A stretch of DNA of 64,000 nucleotides from Pampus argenteus (GCA_036937835.1 CM072876.1:7497001-7561000); one strand, 5' to 3'. Shown: positions 24,331 through 38,807, numbered from the stretch's first letter. Notes: generated by a model from the sequence alone, not told the origin. Numbers and translations: made by a program.

Positions 24331-24639
24331 TTTTTCCATGATGTTGCCAGTAATATTTAACAGACAACAATAAGAATGGTATCATTTTTGTTCATGTAAT
24401 TCTGGACAAGAAACCAAACAAGCATATTTGCCGAAATGTCAAACTATTCCATCAGGATTTTGGCACACAGAGAAGACTCCATTGTGATATTTTCTCAAAC
24501 TCTTTGTGGATTATTTTTGTTACATTTTGCCTTCGGTTCAGAGAGATTCAGGATCAGGCGCAGACTGAGGGATTCAGCGTCTTGCTCAAGAACACGGCAG
24601 GACAAATGCGTGTCTGCCTGTACCCAGATCATCTAATTG

Positions 24640-27600
24640 TAGGCCTCCCCTTAAAATGCCACTTTTCAGTGCTATTTTGAAGGTATTTTTTTTACTATAC
24701 AGTATGTCTGTAAAATCTGCAAGAGAGAAAGTGGTCAGATGGAGGAATTACAGCAGATCAAGTAAAAAGAAGCTGGATTAATGTTGTATTCTTGTATTAG
24801 ACAGGCCCAGCCTTGTTAGAGACTCCACACGGACTCAGTGTGGCTCAGCTATCCAACTCCAACTGATCAACTACAAATCACTCAGAAAACAGGCGATAAA
24901 TCTTAACATTTTAGGATTAAGACTAAGAACATAGCTGATTTACTCTTTTATTCACTCAAAACTAAAGCAGTGATTACAGGTTCAGAGACACTGCTAAAAT
25001 CTATTCTGTCATAGTGAAACTTGTCTCTTGTAAACCTAAAGTCCAAAATGAAATTCTGTCGTGTGCGTGTGCGTGTGTGTGTGTGTTCATGCAAGTTATT
25101 GTTTGATTTCTTATCCTTGTTACTCTGTGTTAGGTTGTTAAGTTGCAAAAGGCATTTAAATGGCATTTATTGGAATCCGTTTATATGAGCTGACTTCCTT
25201 CAAATAACATTTATATTTAATCATACGTTCATCATAAGGTTTATAGATTGATTTGTACCATAGTCCTAAAGTACAAAACCAATTCTGCAATTTTACTACG
25301 TTTTGATTACACACTCTAACTAATAGTACATTTACTTAACTAAAATGTAACAGCAAAGTAAAGGCAAGAAACAAACAAACAAAAAAAAAAAAGATCTGAC
25401 ACACAACTGTTGATGTATTTTTCAGGCTTATTGGAGTATTGGAAAGTTTGACCTCTTTGTCCCTCAAACAATTATTTATATGGTGTAACTGCTGCCTACC
25501 TGACCCTGTTCACAAGGTGCTTTATAGAAAGATAGAAATGAGAAATGATGCAATGTGTAGCTTACCTTCCATTTAGATTATCCTCTCCCTAAAATATGTT
25601 ATCCCATCTGTTATAAAGATACCTCATTTTGGAGTAACCTTTTTAAGTTTTTCTGTTTTTTTTATTTTTTATATTATTTAGTTTGACGGTGTTGTCTTGT
25701 GACACCGCCACGTCACACGAGTGGAATTGTTTTTTATGTTGGGGTTTTTGTGGTCATTCAGTCAAAGATGATGACTTCTTCTCTCCCTCCCTTTATATTT
25801 TTTCTAGCCTACAACTCACTCTGACTGTCCCTCCTCTATGACTTAGTTCTCTGATCTCACTCCCATGAGGGCGGACACAGGGATACTTTTTTTTTTCCTC
25901 TTTTGAATGACCACAACAAACTTTGACCAGAACATTTTACTGGCATCAACTGCCCAAGACAATAAACAAAAATTGGGGCGGCATATCCTTGACTTTTCCC
26001 ATGATGAACAAAATCCTGTCCCTCTAACCGTGCTCTGTTCAGCAACAGTTCAGTAGCTTTGCTTAATTAGAAAATCGATATATTGAAATTCATTATATTG
26101 GAAAATATATATCCACATATTTGTGTTATGCTGAAAAATAAACAACCAGATATTATTACAAATTAGTGTGATTAACACTGCAGTAAACCTTCAGCTACTA
26201 TGACTATAACATGTTGCCTAAATGTAATGGATAAATTGTTAATACCATTAGCTAAAAGTAGCTTAAAAGTAATTTATAATAGTAATAATCAGCTAAAAGT
26301 ATTAGATAAAAGGTTGAAATTGTAGTAAAAAGAAAAAATATGTATACTAAATTACACAGAGAGATTATAAATTTGGTTTTGAATGACAATTATTTATTTA
26401 TTTATTTATATAAAATAATGCAACTGAGGAAAGGGGCCTTCCAACATGTATATAATACACACAGAAAGGCATTTACAACATGATATGAGCCATAAAGTCA
26501 AGTTCCAGCTTCAGACAAGTGATCTGTACAGCTGAGCTAGTTATCCATGATTAATGGCCGCTTTTAAAAACATGAGACATTATAATGTGTGGAACAGGCA
26601 CAAGCCATGCAAGCCATGCCTCTTTGTTTTATTGTACAAGCTGACCGGGGCTGCCGCTAATTAGCCGTAGCTAATTGTTGGTAACCAGAGACACCATGTC
26701 CGAGAGCGGTAGATATTTCTGAGAGATTAGCAGTTTGAGGGGCCACTAAAAGGTGAGATTAGAAAAATTCCCTGCATGTTCTCTGTGAAAATCGGCCTAT
26801 TCCTGACCACTTAAATCATTTACATGTGATTACTTTTGCTTCACTGATCCCTGCCACTCAGTCAAATTGCATGTGAAGGGATGAGGAATGGTGATTTTCA
26901 ATTATGCAGTTGTTATGTCTTGTTGAGGTGATTACGCTGTCCGATGAAATATAGCATAACAAAATACAGTTCAAATGTAAGATTTGGCCTGAGAGTATTT
27001 TTAGTGTGACCCCAATAGTCAGTAATTTGATGCCTGTGTGCGTGCGTGTGTGTACTGAACTTTGTTGGTGCTGTTTCTAGTCAATGTGTTGGGGGGGGGG
27101 GGGTGTTGCAATGGATATGTTTGCTACTGTATGTTGTATGTATGTATCTGTCCTTGTTCAACTCAGCACCTCAGGTTATGGTCGCCGAAGACGGAAAAAA
27201 GCACCTTGAGCGTGATGAACGCAAGATTTCTTGATTTGTCAATCAACTCACATAATGTGCGACCTTGTCACATTATGTCTCATGTTGTGATCATACAGTA
27301 TATTGCCTGTACATTAGGGTAATAATCTAAAAACCCTAAGTAGATTAGGTTTAATCTTCTTACTGTGCCATATTTAAGGATTTTCACGTACGTGGATTGA
27401 TAGCTACAGCCAAATCCGATGAGAAAAATCTAGCCCCCAATCGCTCAAACCTGTGTGGAACGTGTAAAGCTCAGAACGCCCTCTGCTGCATCGCGACACG
27501 AGGTGGTGCTTCGCAAAGCGAGCTACACCAATCTGCAACAATCACAGAGGAAAGTGATTAAACTTTACGAACTGCTGCTTCACAGGACAAACAGATGTGC

Positions 27601-29870
27601 GGCATGGAAACAACAGTTACATCACAGACTGGACTGACTTCAACCCACGGTTACGTCTCGCTTCCTGTTAGGACGGTAATTAGCCTGCACTGTTGGAGAC
27701 TTTCACTTATACTCCACGTATATTTGATTGGGACGGCCCCTTAATGTGGCGAACCTCCATGTGAACACACAAACGGAGGAGTGGATAGGAGGGCATAGGG
27801 GCTAGTTTGGGATTCACCAGAGGTAGCCAATTGGTGCACATGTTAGTGAGGAGTTGATTGACACTCATTATTAGTGAAAGTGTGAAAAGACTCTGATTTT
27901 TGTGCTGGGTTTGCACTCTCTACAACTATTGATATATGGATTAAAGACTTGAGTTGTGAGAAAAACGACCTTTTGTGGCTGATTGTGTTTGTAGATCTTT
28001 TTGTTTGCATTGTAATGAGATGTAATATGATCATCTTAAATGTGAGAAATATCCAGAACATGCTTCAGATTTTCTGTTTGTAAAAGCATGATTGCTCCTG
28101 TGCCGGCTGTTTGCAGGCTTACCCAGGTTTGTCTGGCAGGCTCAAGCTCAAGGACAGACAGATAAGAGGACACACACACACACACACGCTCACTGAGCAC
28201 ACACATTTCCAGGACAAAATCAAATATTTATCAAATTCAGGGAAAAAGTTAGTAAGTAATGAAAAATTGCCTCAAACATAAACCTCTGCCTACGAGTGAA
28301 ACGGTGTCAGTAATCCATGCAGTGTTCATTAAAGTGATTAAACTTCGTCCAGGTTTCACCTCCTCTTCATTTTCAACCTAAGAGACAGTATTCTTTGCCC
28401 TTTTTACGGTAAACCTTGATTGTCAGCAGTAGCAAGCTTTTGAAAATGCATGTCAGGGACGGCAAATGCAACCTATACACAATTAGCGGTGAGCTCTAAT
28501 GGGATTTCACTTCCTGCAGTGTGTACACAGACTGTACAAACAATGTTGAATCAAGTGGAGATGAAAGCCAGTAGCCTAATCTTAACTCTTTATGTACCAG
28601 ATAGATATCAAAGAAAAGTTAACACTGCAATGGATTTAATGAAGGTGGATTCCTCTCCGGGGTGCCGCCAGAAGGGATAAACGTGGACTCATTGACACGT
28701 GATCATCTCAGATCAGCATTACACTTCTATCTTTTCTTTTGCTAACTATATCTCCTTTTGCCTCTCTTTCTCATACCTCCCAATCCTCTCACACTCCCCC
28801 CCCGTGTACTGCTTTTCACCCCCTCCTACACTTGTCTGCCCTAAGGGTATCTCATTTTAGCATCGACTATCTGTAAGCCAAGAGTTGCTGTCACCAGATC
28901 CCCCCCCAGTCCCGCAGAGTTTTTAGGAATGGCATGTGTTCCCAATTGGCAGCTTAACGGACACTGACCACACAACTACAAACCAGGGCCTTTCTGGAGG
29001 CCAAGGTGATTTAAGCCACCGATCATGGTTTTGCAACTTAATCGAAGGGAGGCAGCTCCTGGTACCTCGATACTTCTAAGAAAGGCCACTGTATCGAACA
29101 GGTGCACACAGCTTTATCTTGCAGCAGCAGAGTCGTCTGCTTTGGTTTTCGGGCAAACCCTATCAAACATTTCCAACACCTCTGCACATAATATCAATGC
29201 TGCTTCTCAGGTTTCAGAAGAAAGCAGCACAGGGGAGAGCCAAACGTTTCTTGGCAGCGTCGGTAGCCTTTCTCAACCCTCCAAAGTATGCCAGCCATCA
29301 GCAGCCTCTGTGTATGGTGAGCGCAAAGTGTGCAAAGTGTGTATGTGGCCGTGATTAAGAGCATGTGTGTAATATATTTTTAAGTATACAATAAGAGGTT
29401 TTTTTTGTTGACACATAAGATTTAAAAACATTAAAAATAAAAACATGCACAATTATATATAGCTTTGGCTCTGGAGCATGAGGCACATAATGTCATGGCA
29501 ACTTTAAGAGGTAATACTAAATAAAAGGTCAAGGTGAACGTGTAGACAAGATAGGGTAAAGGGTAGGAAATGAACTTGTTGCACATACACTGTTCCTTCC
29601 TCTTTTAATGTGATATTTAAAAAAAACACATTATTTGGCTGACTCAGTCCAGATTTTATCCTTTAACCCACTTGTTGCCCACAAGTGCTTCTCTCTTTCT
29701 CAATTTTGTTTGTGTTTTTTTTTTCCCTTCTGTTCTGTCTCATTGTCTGTTCTGTAGCCATTCATTTAATCACATGTCTCCCCCCCCACACTCGCTCATT
29801 TAGTAATAATTTCCACCCCTCTGCTGTACGCCAACATTGTCACCCAATGCTGTTATACCTAAAACCTTTG
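24640..29870. other. Intergenic, no gene seen
   Basis: No convincing exon. It contains AT-rich stretches at about 26050-26410, a 13-G run at 27091-27103 and a short CA repeat near 28171-28188. Open frames near 27455-27637 and 29025-29354 have no splice signals or familiar domains, and I treat them as chance frames. Confidence 0.5.
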
Positions 29871-30070
29871 ATTCTGGTCAGATGGAGATGGATATGGATT
29901 GCCATGAAATGTGTTACAGATTTCCGTGGTGTCCAATGAATTAATCCAAAAACAAATTTGGTCATCCCCGACTTTTTGTCTAGTCATGAAGTTGATATCT
30001 GTTGTGAAATTTTCTCTTCAACTATTGAATGAATTGTCATGACATTTTAGTTCAAATCATCAGCACCACA
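29870..30070. repeat. Probable teleost interspersed repeat
   Basis: Wording such as GGATTGCCATGAAATGTGTT, then TCTTCAACTATTGAATGAAT, matches a repeat I recall from teleosts, in which a 'tattggatggattgccatgaa' phrase recurs. Recognition only; no alignment was done. Confidence 0.5.
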
Positions 30071-30734
30071 AATGGAGCAAAGCAAAGTAGCAGAGTCCAA
30101 ATATACCGTTGAGTTGTGGCAGGAAAGTTGGAGTGAACGCAAGAAATCTTCGAAAGCGGGCTGTACTATATAAACCTTTCCTCTCTGCCTTGTTTTCATT
30201 CTTTATTTCCATTCTAAGAATGTGTCTCCGTCTCCTATTTTTTTTCTATGCAGCAGTATGCGTACTACTTTTTTTGACATTCTGGTTAAAATACATTTTA
30301 TAACTGAAGGACTACCTCGTAGCAATGCAGCTGAGGGATTTCACCTACCACCCCCCCACCTGCATTGTCAAACCGCCACTCACATGCAATTACTGACACA
30401 CATATACACACAGAGGTAACCCAGTAATTAGGTGTACTGTAATTGTGACTTAGCATTGTAAAGTGGCGGAGCAGTGTTGCCAGGGAAGGTTTGTTTACTG
30501 TAAGATTATGACAGGGAACTTAAATGGTATGTGTTTATCTACATTCTGCAGTGGTGAGCGCTGCCGTCTAAAATATCCACGAGGTTCTCGGTAATGGAGT
30601 TGGCTCGGGCTGTAAAGTTCAGCGGTAACCATCATCATCATTGTAACTTTTTTCTCTGATGACGGCCATAAATTTTAAATTATGTCATGCACATGAGTTA
30701 CTTTAATTGTGTAATGCTTACATAGATAATAAGA

Positions 30735-30897
<163 letters not shown>

Positions 30898-31262
30898 CAA
30901 TTCTAATTTAACTTTAAGATTTTTGGCCTTTGCTGATGATTCAGTATTTAAGCATTGTAGCTCTCTATAGTAGTTTAAGGTTACGTCTAAAGGAAATGAA
31001 TTTAACTCAATGCAGTGTCCTCCTAAGTGACAAAAACAAGTTGTGTGTAAGTGTATGTGCATGAGGGTGAGACAGGTGGCTGTAATGGCGAAGTCAAATA
31101 TTTGACACTGGCTAATTGCAAAGGTAGTCTTGTGACTTTGGGCAGTCGTATTTTCCATAGGTGTTGAAAACAAAGATTTTGTTCTGTCTGGCTGCATGGT
31201 GTTAAACTTAACACATGAAGGTATACATACGGTAAGCACACGTATACGTATACATAGGATAT

Positions 31263-31312
<50 letters not shown>
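31263..31312 (+). repeat. (GT)n microsatellite
   Basis: About 25 GT units. It creates long artefactual open frames on both strands. Confidence 0.95.
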
Positions 31313-31315
<3 letters not shown>

Positions 31316-33494
31316 CAAGGCAAACGGGCCATAACAACAGGAAGTCCAGCATCAGATAAAAAAAAAAAAAACTGTATTGTACTTTCTCTCTTTCCTTCAG
31401 CCCAGGGTTTTTAAATTCCCATACCCCAAACATAACAAATTCTCCCACAACAATATTTCCATTCATGCAACCACAAATCGCATTAATCAAAGTCATACAC
31501 TTCCAAGCTATTATTCCTTTTTATAGCATTCCCAAACTCAAATTCCCATGCCCTGAATTCCCATATTATTCACATGAGTGGCAGATCAGCAGATTTTCTT
31601 TTTTTTTCATCTGAAATAAACAATGGCTGCTTTTCAGGACTTCAAAGAGCTAGAAAAGGAGCTGGTTGGCAGCGTAAAATATCAAGGTGAGAGATTAGGG
31701 CCTTATCAGAGATTTCCCTTTGAGAAATATGTTTCCCTGCAGGTGCCGCTAGGCTGAACTGCAGCCAATACAAGTCGGAGATGTATCCATGTATTGCAGC
31801 AAGGTCAGAGAATCAACCACATGTGATTCGTGGACTCTAAAGATGAAGACTATGATATGTTCATGTCCTCTTGATTTCTCAATCTCTGCTTCTCATTAAT
31901 GCCCTCTGTCCACTCTTTTATATGAGTGTGTTAGAGTGTTTAACCTGACTTTCCCTCTGACCAATAAAGCCAAACCCCCAGGGGGGTGTTGACATTTCTA
32001 GGAAACAATCATCCACACACCACTATACCCTTTTAATCACAACAGTATGTATGCAACAGTATGGCAGGGGACAAAATATTCCCAAACTGCATCATTGTTG
32101 TCCAACTTGAGTGGAAAGGATTGTTTTAACAGCGTGAGCACAGGGCATTAGAGAGAAGGTCAGCTGAAACTGACATGACTCCAAATGCCAGTCATTCATG
32201 AAAGTTTGAGTCATTCAGTTCTGGCTCATCTAGCTCTGTTCATTCTGGGGGGAAACCACCTGGGTTATTTGAGATCAGGTCCCCACCCTGGGTCAGTTAA
32301 TACCCTACTGCCCTCCAGTGGTACTAAAATGACCTTGGGGGTCATGTAAATGCATATGCTCAGTTGGATATTAAAAATTATTTTAAAGAATATAAAAAGA
32401 GTTTATCGTATACGGGTTATCTTATTGAAATTTCCCAGTTCATGTGTTCCTTATATGGCCCGAAAAGGAAATAATTGAACAACGTACCAGAGTACAACTG
32501 CCTTGATAACGTGTTACAGTTTTGCAAATTATTCATCAGTGTGCTTCGACTTCTCCGGGCAAGTAGCAGTCAGTGAAAAAGAATGCAAAGCAGCAAGATA
32601 AAGCACATCCGACTGTGTACCTGTTTGACACAGCAGTGCCAAGAGTCTTTTACGGTTGCAATACGTGGCGATATTCACGCACAGCTATGATTTGACCCAA
32701 AATCTCTCCTGACACTGCGACACAGAGACTAGGGGGGCTTTTTACGTCACAGTTTTGACAAGTAGCTCTTTTCTTCACCACGCACAAAGCCTCAACTGTG
32801 CTCATAATGGACTGAAAGAACAGCTGCTCACATGTCAGCTCCAAGACTGTTGAAGCACACTGATGGCTGGAAAAAAAAGCCCCCATGCTGCAGGTGGCAG
32901 GTCCTGGTGTGAATGTGGGAGGCACAGGTGGGCTCCTTGGTATGCAGGTGCATATTAGTATGGCAGTAGTGCCAGAAGGACTCTGGTCAGGCTATGCCAA
33001 TACAGCAGGTGCTTTCTGCACCCTGAACTCTGCTTCTCACCAACACTGCTAGTCACAGATTGTGACAGAGATTATGGATTTCAGGCAGTCACATCCTTAA
33101 CAACGTCTTTGTGCTTCTGTGTCTCTGCTACTGAGGATAATAATTCATTCTCTGCCACTACAAGACTGCAAAAGAAACCTCTTCTTTATATCCCTTCAGG
33201 TCTCTTCATATAAACTTACACAACAAGATCACACACTCTTACACACTAAGACACTTAGACTAAACTGTGCCCAGTCCCCAGAGTTAATGTTTAGACGCAC
33301 TATGCCTGCTAAGATATAGGCAGCAGGGGCGCAGGGCTGAAGGTCAGCCCCACATGTGCTGTTTGATTTTTTATTTTTTTTAACCCAGCAGGTTGACAAG
33401 AGGTTGAGCAGGCAGCACAGTCTTCACAGACACAAAAATCAGCATTTTTACGTAGAGACACAATCATCTCAGCGGATGTCGGTTCATGAGAGGG

Positions 33495-33660
33495 TGTACA
33501 GTCATCAAAACCTGGAAGTAAAAACTGCTAAACCATTAAAAAATATTCTGCACTGACATCATGTAAAGAGTCATTAAGACATACTCTATCAGATGCAAAC
33601 TTAACACATTTTTGTCCCCAACTCCCCAGCTATACATGTCTACATAGCCCTACCTACCAT
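33495..33660 (+). repeat. Direct repeat, left copy
   Basis: Shares with 35409-35600 the ordered blocks ACAGTCATCAAAACCTGGAA, CTGCACTGACATCATGTAAA, AGAGTCAT and CCCCAGCTATACATGTCT. The copies differ by small indels. The family is unknown. Confidence 0.75.
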
Positions 33661-34835
33661 TTTCACTGTAGCTACTAACAGCTGTCATCTTATAGTATAC
33701 ATGCAGTTTATGTGTGACAATTATGAAAACCTGATATACCTCAATGGATGAATTAAACAAGAGTAAGAGTCTATAGCCATGCATGAAGCTCTGTGAGGCT
33801 GATGTTTAGCAGGTATGAACTTTACTATGGTCAACATCTTAGTTTAGTCATTAAAATTGATCCTCCAGGTACCTTGAATGTCTGTTTAAATATCATGTAA
33901 ACCATCCCTAGAGCTGTGCCACTAGTGTGGCTAATAGTCTAGTGAAACAGCCTTTGTGATGTAGCAGGATTTATGCTGTATCATCTTACACCACTGAAAG
34001 GAGACGAAATCAAGCCGTGGTGATTTCGTTGGTGTAAATGAAACTATAAATGACAAGCTATGACCTCTATCCAGGACACCTTTAATTTACAGACAGAGAT
34101 AATCACAGTGACTACGGACAGACAGACAGACAGACAGGCAGACTAAAGGGGTCTTGCTGACAGACTGGCAAGCGAAGAAAGAAGAGATGACAATCACAAG
34201 CAGAAATATCCAGTTGTATAAAGAAGAGAAAGTCCAAATGCTGATTGACACATATACACAAATAGCACCAAAAAAAAAAAACGTGCACATGGATATTCAT
34301 GGACTAGACTGAAGGTTACGAGGCATTGTTGACCGATCACGTCTCTATTTTTATTGGCTGCCCCTCACACATGACTCCTTTTTGCAAACTAATCTTGTGA
34401 GTCTACTTGCTACAGCATCATGCCGTATTTCATTACTTAAAAATAGATGCATTATCAGCGGCGGCTCAAATGGCATCATGTTACCTAACAAAATGTTGCC
34501 ATGTGAATGCATATCAAATATCTGCTGGAAATCTGACAAGCCTAATAGTGTGACCCTCATCACATGCACACACACACACACACACGCACGCACACACGCA
34601 CACCTACAAGTACACGCTTTCCAAACAACTCCACCTGCTCTTTCCAGTCCTTTCCAGCCATTCTCCTTGAAGCTGATTCAAGCCAAATCCTGCTGCTGTG
34701 TTGGCTGTGCTCTGCTCCAGTCAGTGAAAGGGAAGATGGGGTTTAATTCTGCTGCCCAGAAAGGTTTTGGGATCTGATGCAGAAACCTCAGACAAGGTAT
34801 ACAAGTGGAGCTGAAGAATTCAGTGAGAGTTCGAC

Positions 34836-34868
<33 letters not shown>

Positions 34869-35119
34869 ACAACATATACAGTAAGATAAATGTAGTCACT
34901 GGACCCCGTGGGATCCAGGTTATAAAGGATTTGTCTGTATAGGATATGACAGGACAGGACTGAACAGGACAGGAAATTCAAAGGAGAAAAAAAGCCTAGA
35001 TTCAGAGTGTGTGAACGTGTGTGCAACGTCAAGAAGGAGAGCAGAGAGTTAAAAAGGAAAGAATGAGATCATGACTGTGTGTGTGTGTGTGCGTGTGTGG
35101 TCGCAATGTCTGTCTGAGT

Positions 35120-35129
35120 GTCTGAGAGA

Positions 35130-35170
<41 letters not shown>
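35120..35170 (+). repeat. (GA)n microsatellite
   Basis: A GA tract of about 45 nt with one C interruption, preceded by a GT repeat at about 35075-35099. Confidence 0.9.
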
Positions 35171-35408
35171 CAGTATTGGCTGCAGGCTCTGACTTTGACC
35201 CATACAGGCTGCCAGTAGGCAGACAGCTGACAGCTGGCTCATTGCCATGCGAACTCAACGCCTCAGCAACGTGCAGTTCTGCTCGTACACAGCGGCGTCG
35301 TACAAACAGTCACCAGGCGAGTCTCTTTGACTGAGTCAACAGCAGCCACTGGTGGACAAATCCAGACAGACATTCATTCATAAAAACGACAGAGCAGCAC
35401 ATTAAACG

Positions 35409-35600
35409 GGTACAGTCATCAAAACCTGGAAGTATACGTTCCTAAATGAAACATCCTGCACTGACATCATGTAAAGAGTCATCAAGAGCTATTAAGGCAT
35501 ACTCTATTGCTTCACAGTTGCAAACTGTGCAACACATTTTTTTTTCCATCATGCACACAAAGTCCCCAGTTCCCCCAGCTATACATGTCTTTCATATACA
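35409..35600 (+). repeat. Direct repeat, right copy
   Basis: Second copy of the segment at 33495-33660, about 1.9 kb downstream in the same orientation, with an extra stretch of about 30 nt in the middle. It could be a local duplication or two insertions of one repeat family. Confidence 0.75.
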
Positions 35601-36109
35601 CAGGCATTCACTGGCTCCAGCTGAAACAACAGCATCTCTGTACAGCCAGCAGGACATCCTCAGCTGTAACAGCTTGTAGGACAGAACAGGGTAGAACAAC
35701 CTTCACCGGGTGTCTAGAGTCCCAAACCTAAATCAATTTAATGCCCCAGTACTTTTGGATTAAAAGAGAGAGAGTAGATGCAGCAAGTACACCACCCTTT
35801 GCCTCATGGATCACAGATTCCAACAGAGGAGAAGAAGAAGAGTGTGTAATGAAAGACATAACAGCGAGAGGAGAGGGTGTCAGGTTTTTGCTTAATGCAT
35901 GAACAAGTTAAAGTAGGAGGAAAAAGACACTGAGAGGCCGCAACAGAGAAGTCTCTGTTAAGTAATAGATTGCAGACTCCTCATGTTTGCTTAAAGACCA
36001 ATACCAGACATCTAAAATACAAAAAGTTAAATTTCCGTGTTAAAAAATTTAAGTTACAAATGAATCTATGAGTGCATATCGTCATATTATCCATTCAAAC
36101 ATTTAACCG

Positions 36110-36360
36110 CCGGACACAAGATATCTCCTACTTCTCCACTGAAAAGTCAATGCTCAGCATATAAGGCGGCTTCAAGTTTCCACATTTGTATAAGTTGCAT
36201 ACTGAATCATGATTGGCTCCAGAATCACGTTCATACGATTTTTCGCTGATCACAGAGAAACTTTCATTCTTCAGCAGATGAATGTAAAAACGGTCAAACT
36301 CTGCACGTACATCATTCTGCACAGTGAAGCTCAAACTTATTGACGTAAGTGCATTTTTGA
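36110..36360 (-). repeat. Interspersed repeat family A, copy 3 (inverted)
   Basis: On the minus strand this reads the same core as copies 1 and 2 (CATTCATCTGCTGAA, then TGCAACTTATACAAA) and a block GATATCTTGTGTCC that matches copy 1 (ACATCTTGTGTCC). The open minus frame here (36128-36334) is probably incidental. Confidence 0.55.
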
Positions 36361-36737
36361 GTGGAGGGGCATAATTCTTACTGTTTCCTTTAGCTGAAAC
36401 ATCAACTTTGATGGTCTAACATCTTACTAATTGAGTTTGTTACATACCTAAATCTTGTAAAAATAAAAAAAAACTCACTGATTTTCCCATCAAAAGGTGG
36501 TAATTAGCCTAGCTTAGACAAAAAAGACATAGCTCAGTTGCTCTTTTTCTGTGGCAGCACCATTGAGTGTGTTTGGCCTCCTTTGAGACCATGCGTATAT
36601 TCTGACCTATATGCAAAGTCTGTGCATCCTCTGCCCCACCCCACCCCCCTCGCCTCCGTGTGGGTTGAATTTTAGAGGTGCAAGGCAGAGAGTGTGACTA
36701 GCAGCGCGTGACAACAGCGCGTGTGTTGGATGAAGGA

Positions 36738-36759
36738 GGGCAGGGTGGGAGGGGGGGGG
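36738..36759 (+). other. G-quadruplex motif
   Basis: Four G-runs of at least three (36738-36740, 36743-36745, 36747-36749, 36751-36759) separated by 1-2 nt loops satisfy the canonical G-quadruplex pattern. It lies in a locally GC-rich intergenic patch of about 36600-36960. Confidence 0.8.
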
Positions 36760-36959
36760 TCAATTGAATTGAATCAGGCGAGCTGGTGTTGTTGGAGGGG
36801 ACGAGAGTGGCAACTGTGCCTCTCTGCAGCTGTGGGCCTACGTGAGCATCGGCAGGAACGCTGTCTCTCCTCGTCTCGTCCCCCTCCCTCACCCGTTCCC
36901 TTTCTCTCTCTCTCATTCGCCCATACCCCCACACGCCGTTTTGCTCATTTGCACCTTCT

Positions 36960-38800
36960 AATAGACTTTTGACAAATCCTTCCTCCTTTCAAATCTTTCA
37001 TGCACTGTTCTCCCTTTCTCTCTCATAACTCCCTCACTTCTCTCCCACGTCATGTTCCCAAACAGCAGGGACCTTGACAGTGAGAGATGTTTCGTATTCA
37101 GCCAATGGATATCTGAGACAACTGAAAGGGAAAGAAAGGAAGGCAAAGATCCTCTTTCCCACACATGCACACACAGACATACACACAAAAGTGGCTCTGG
37201 CCTGAAATGACCTAGAAGGGATATATGTGTGTCTGTGTGTGTGTGTGTGTTTGTGTGTGCCTGTGTCACTCAAAGCAAGTTTACTCATGTCATACATACG
37301 CATATGCAGTAGCAGCATGTATGCCAACGCACACACTCATGTGACCACTCCAGTATCTTGAAACTGTGTACAGACGCAGGGCTTTGAGGCCAAGGTCAGA
37401 GGTGATACTATGCCCAACAAGAAGAAGGAGGAGGAGAGAAGGAAGGAATAAAGATGAGGAGGCAGAATGGATACAATGGATTAGTAGAAGAATGAAGGAC
37501 GAAGGATAGTATAAAAGGACTTTATGTGATGTTGTGAAAGTTTAAAAATAAAAAGAGGGTAACGGAGGAGAGAAAATCATTACAAAGAGATAAAGGGCTG
37601 AGCTGAATAAGCTGACTGTCCTTGTGCTAGTCAGCAGGTGCATTTTTTGGCAGTAGATTTGACTGGAGTCCATACAGCCTGAAGACCAGCGCTGACCTCT
37701 ACTGGCCAAATATGGAACACGAGTCTGTGTTTATGTTTGCTAAATCAGTATGTTTCCCTCTACCTGTTTTTATTTTGTGTATTTTCTGCTCTAATATATC
37801 AACAAGTTAGTGATGCTCAATAGCCCTTTTTTTCTTTTATGGAAAAATGTGCAGTGCAAATGATAATTGTGTGTTTATTCATAACAAGTGTCTTGTACAG
37901 AACTAAATAAGTTGAAGACTTAAGCAACAACAACAACAAGCAATAGTGAAGTGAAAGTTAAGTGAAAGCTACATCTATCATTTCAGAACTGAAACCATGC
38001 ACTAAATGTGTCACATCCCAAAAAGGCAAAAGATTACATTTTTGCACAATTATTGCGATGTGAAGTTGAAATAATAAAATAACACTACTGCATATAACAG
38101 TATGATGTACGTGCCATATAGTTACAAATTAAATTATCTGTTGCTATATCCACAAATACAAACATTATTCTGCTGCTGGCGCTGCAGTGCATGCATGCTT
38201 GTGTGAACTGAGGAAGCCTCAGCTGCCCTTTTTGTAGACTAAACAGGATTCTTCAGTGTTGTTGGGCCTCTACTGCCAGGCTTTTAGATTACGGTCATTC
38301 AAATAAAGTGTGTATGTATTAGCCAATCACTGTGATCGGCCCACTACTGCAGCAGCCACAAGCCATACCCAGCACTAATATGTATCCATAGACAATGTGT
38401 TTTAAAAAATAAGTCTGAAGGGGAAAAAAAGCAATCAATCAATCAAATAAACTCAAACACCAGTCGATGCCAGATTAAAATGAGAAATCTGTTGTTTAAT
38501 TTAGTGAGAAATAACACATAATTCACAAAATCATTTCTAATAAAAACCTAAAACAGAATTATAAAACAATTAACCTTCCAACAGAACAAAACCCAAATGT
38601 AAACCTGATCCAGATGGCATGGCACATGATATTAAACTGTTTCAGAGCCATTTGATTTATCAGCACTGATACTGCAAAGTGCAGAATTGGAGAGAAGGAT
38701 CACAGAGAGACAAATAACTTCAGATCCAGATGCAAAAGTCTCTGAGCCCACATTGATTTCATTCCTTGAAAGTGATTGCAATGCAGGTACCATTTACTTA
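36960..38800. other. Intergenic, no gene seen
   Basis: Contains a GT repeat at about 37225-37258 and otherwise AT-rich unique-looking sequence. No exon is supported. It separates the gene-poor region from the 3' end of naga. Confidence 0.5.
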
Positions 38801-38807
38801 AGATAAC

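Noticed and set aside
29025..29354. 109-codon plus-strand frame in the gene desert
   Set aside because: No recognisable domain, no good splice context, and an overlapping open frame in another register; treated as chance.
32650..32925. 91-codon minus-strand frame
   Set aside because: No family resemblance and no neighbouring exon signals; not enough to call a gene.
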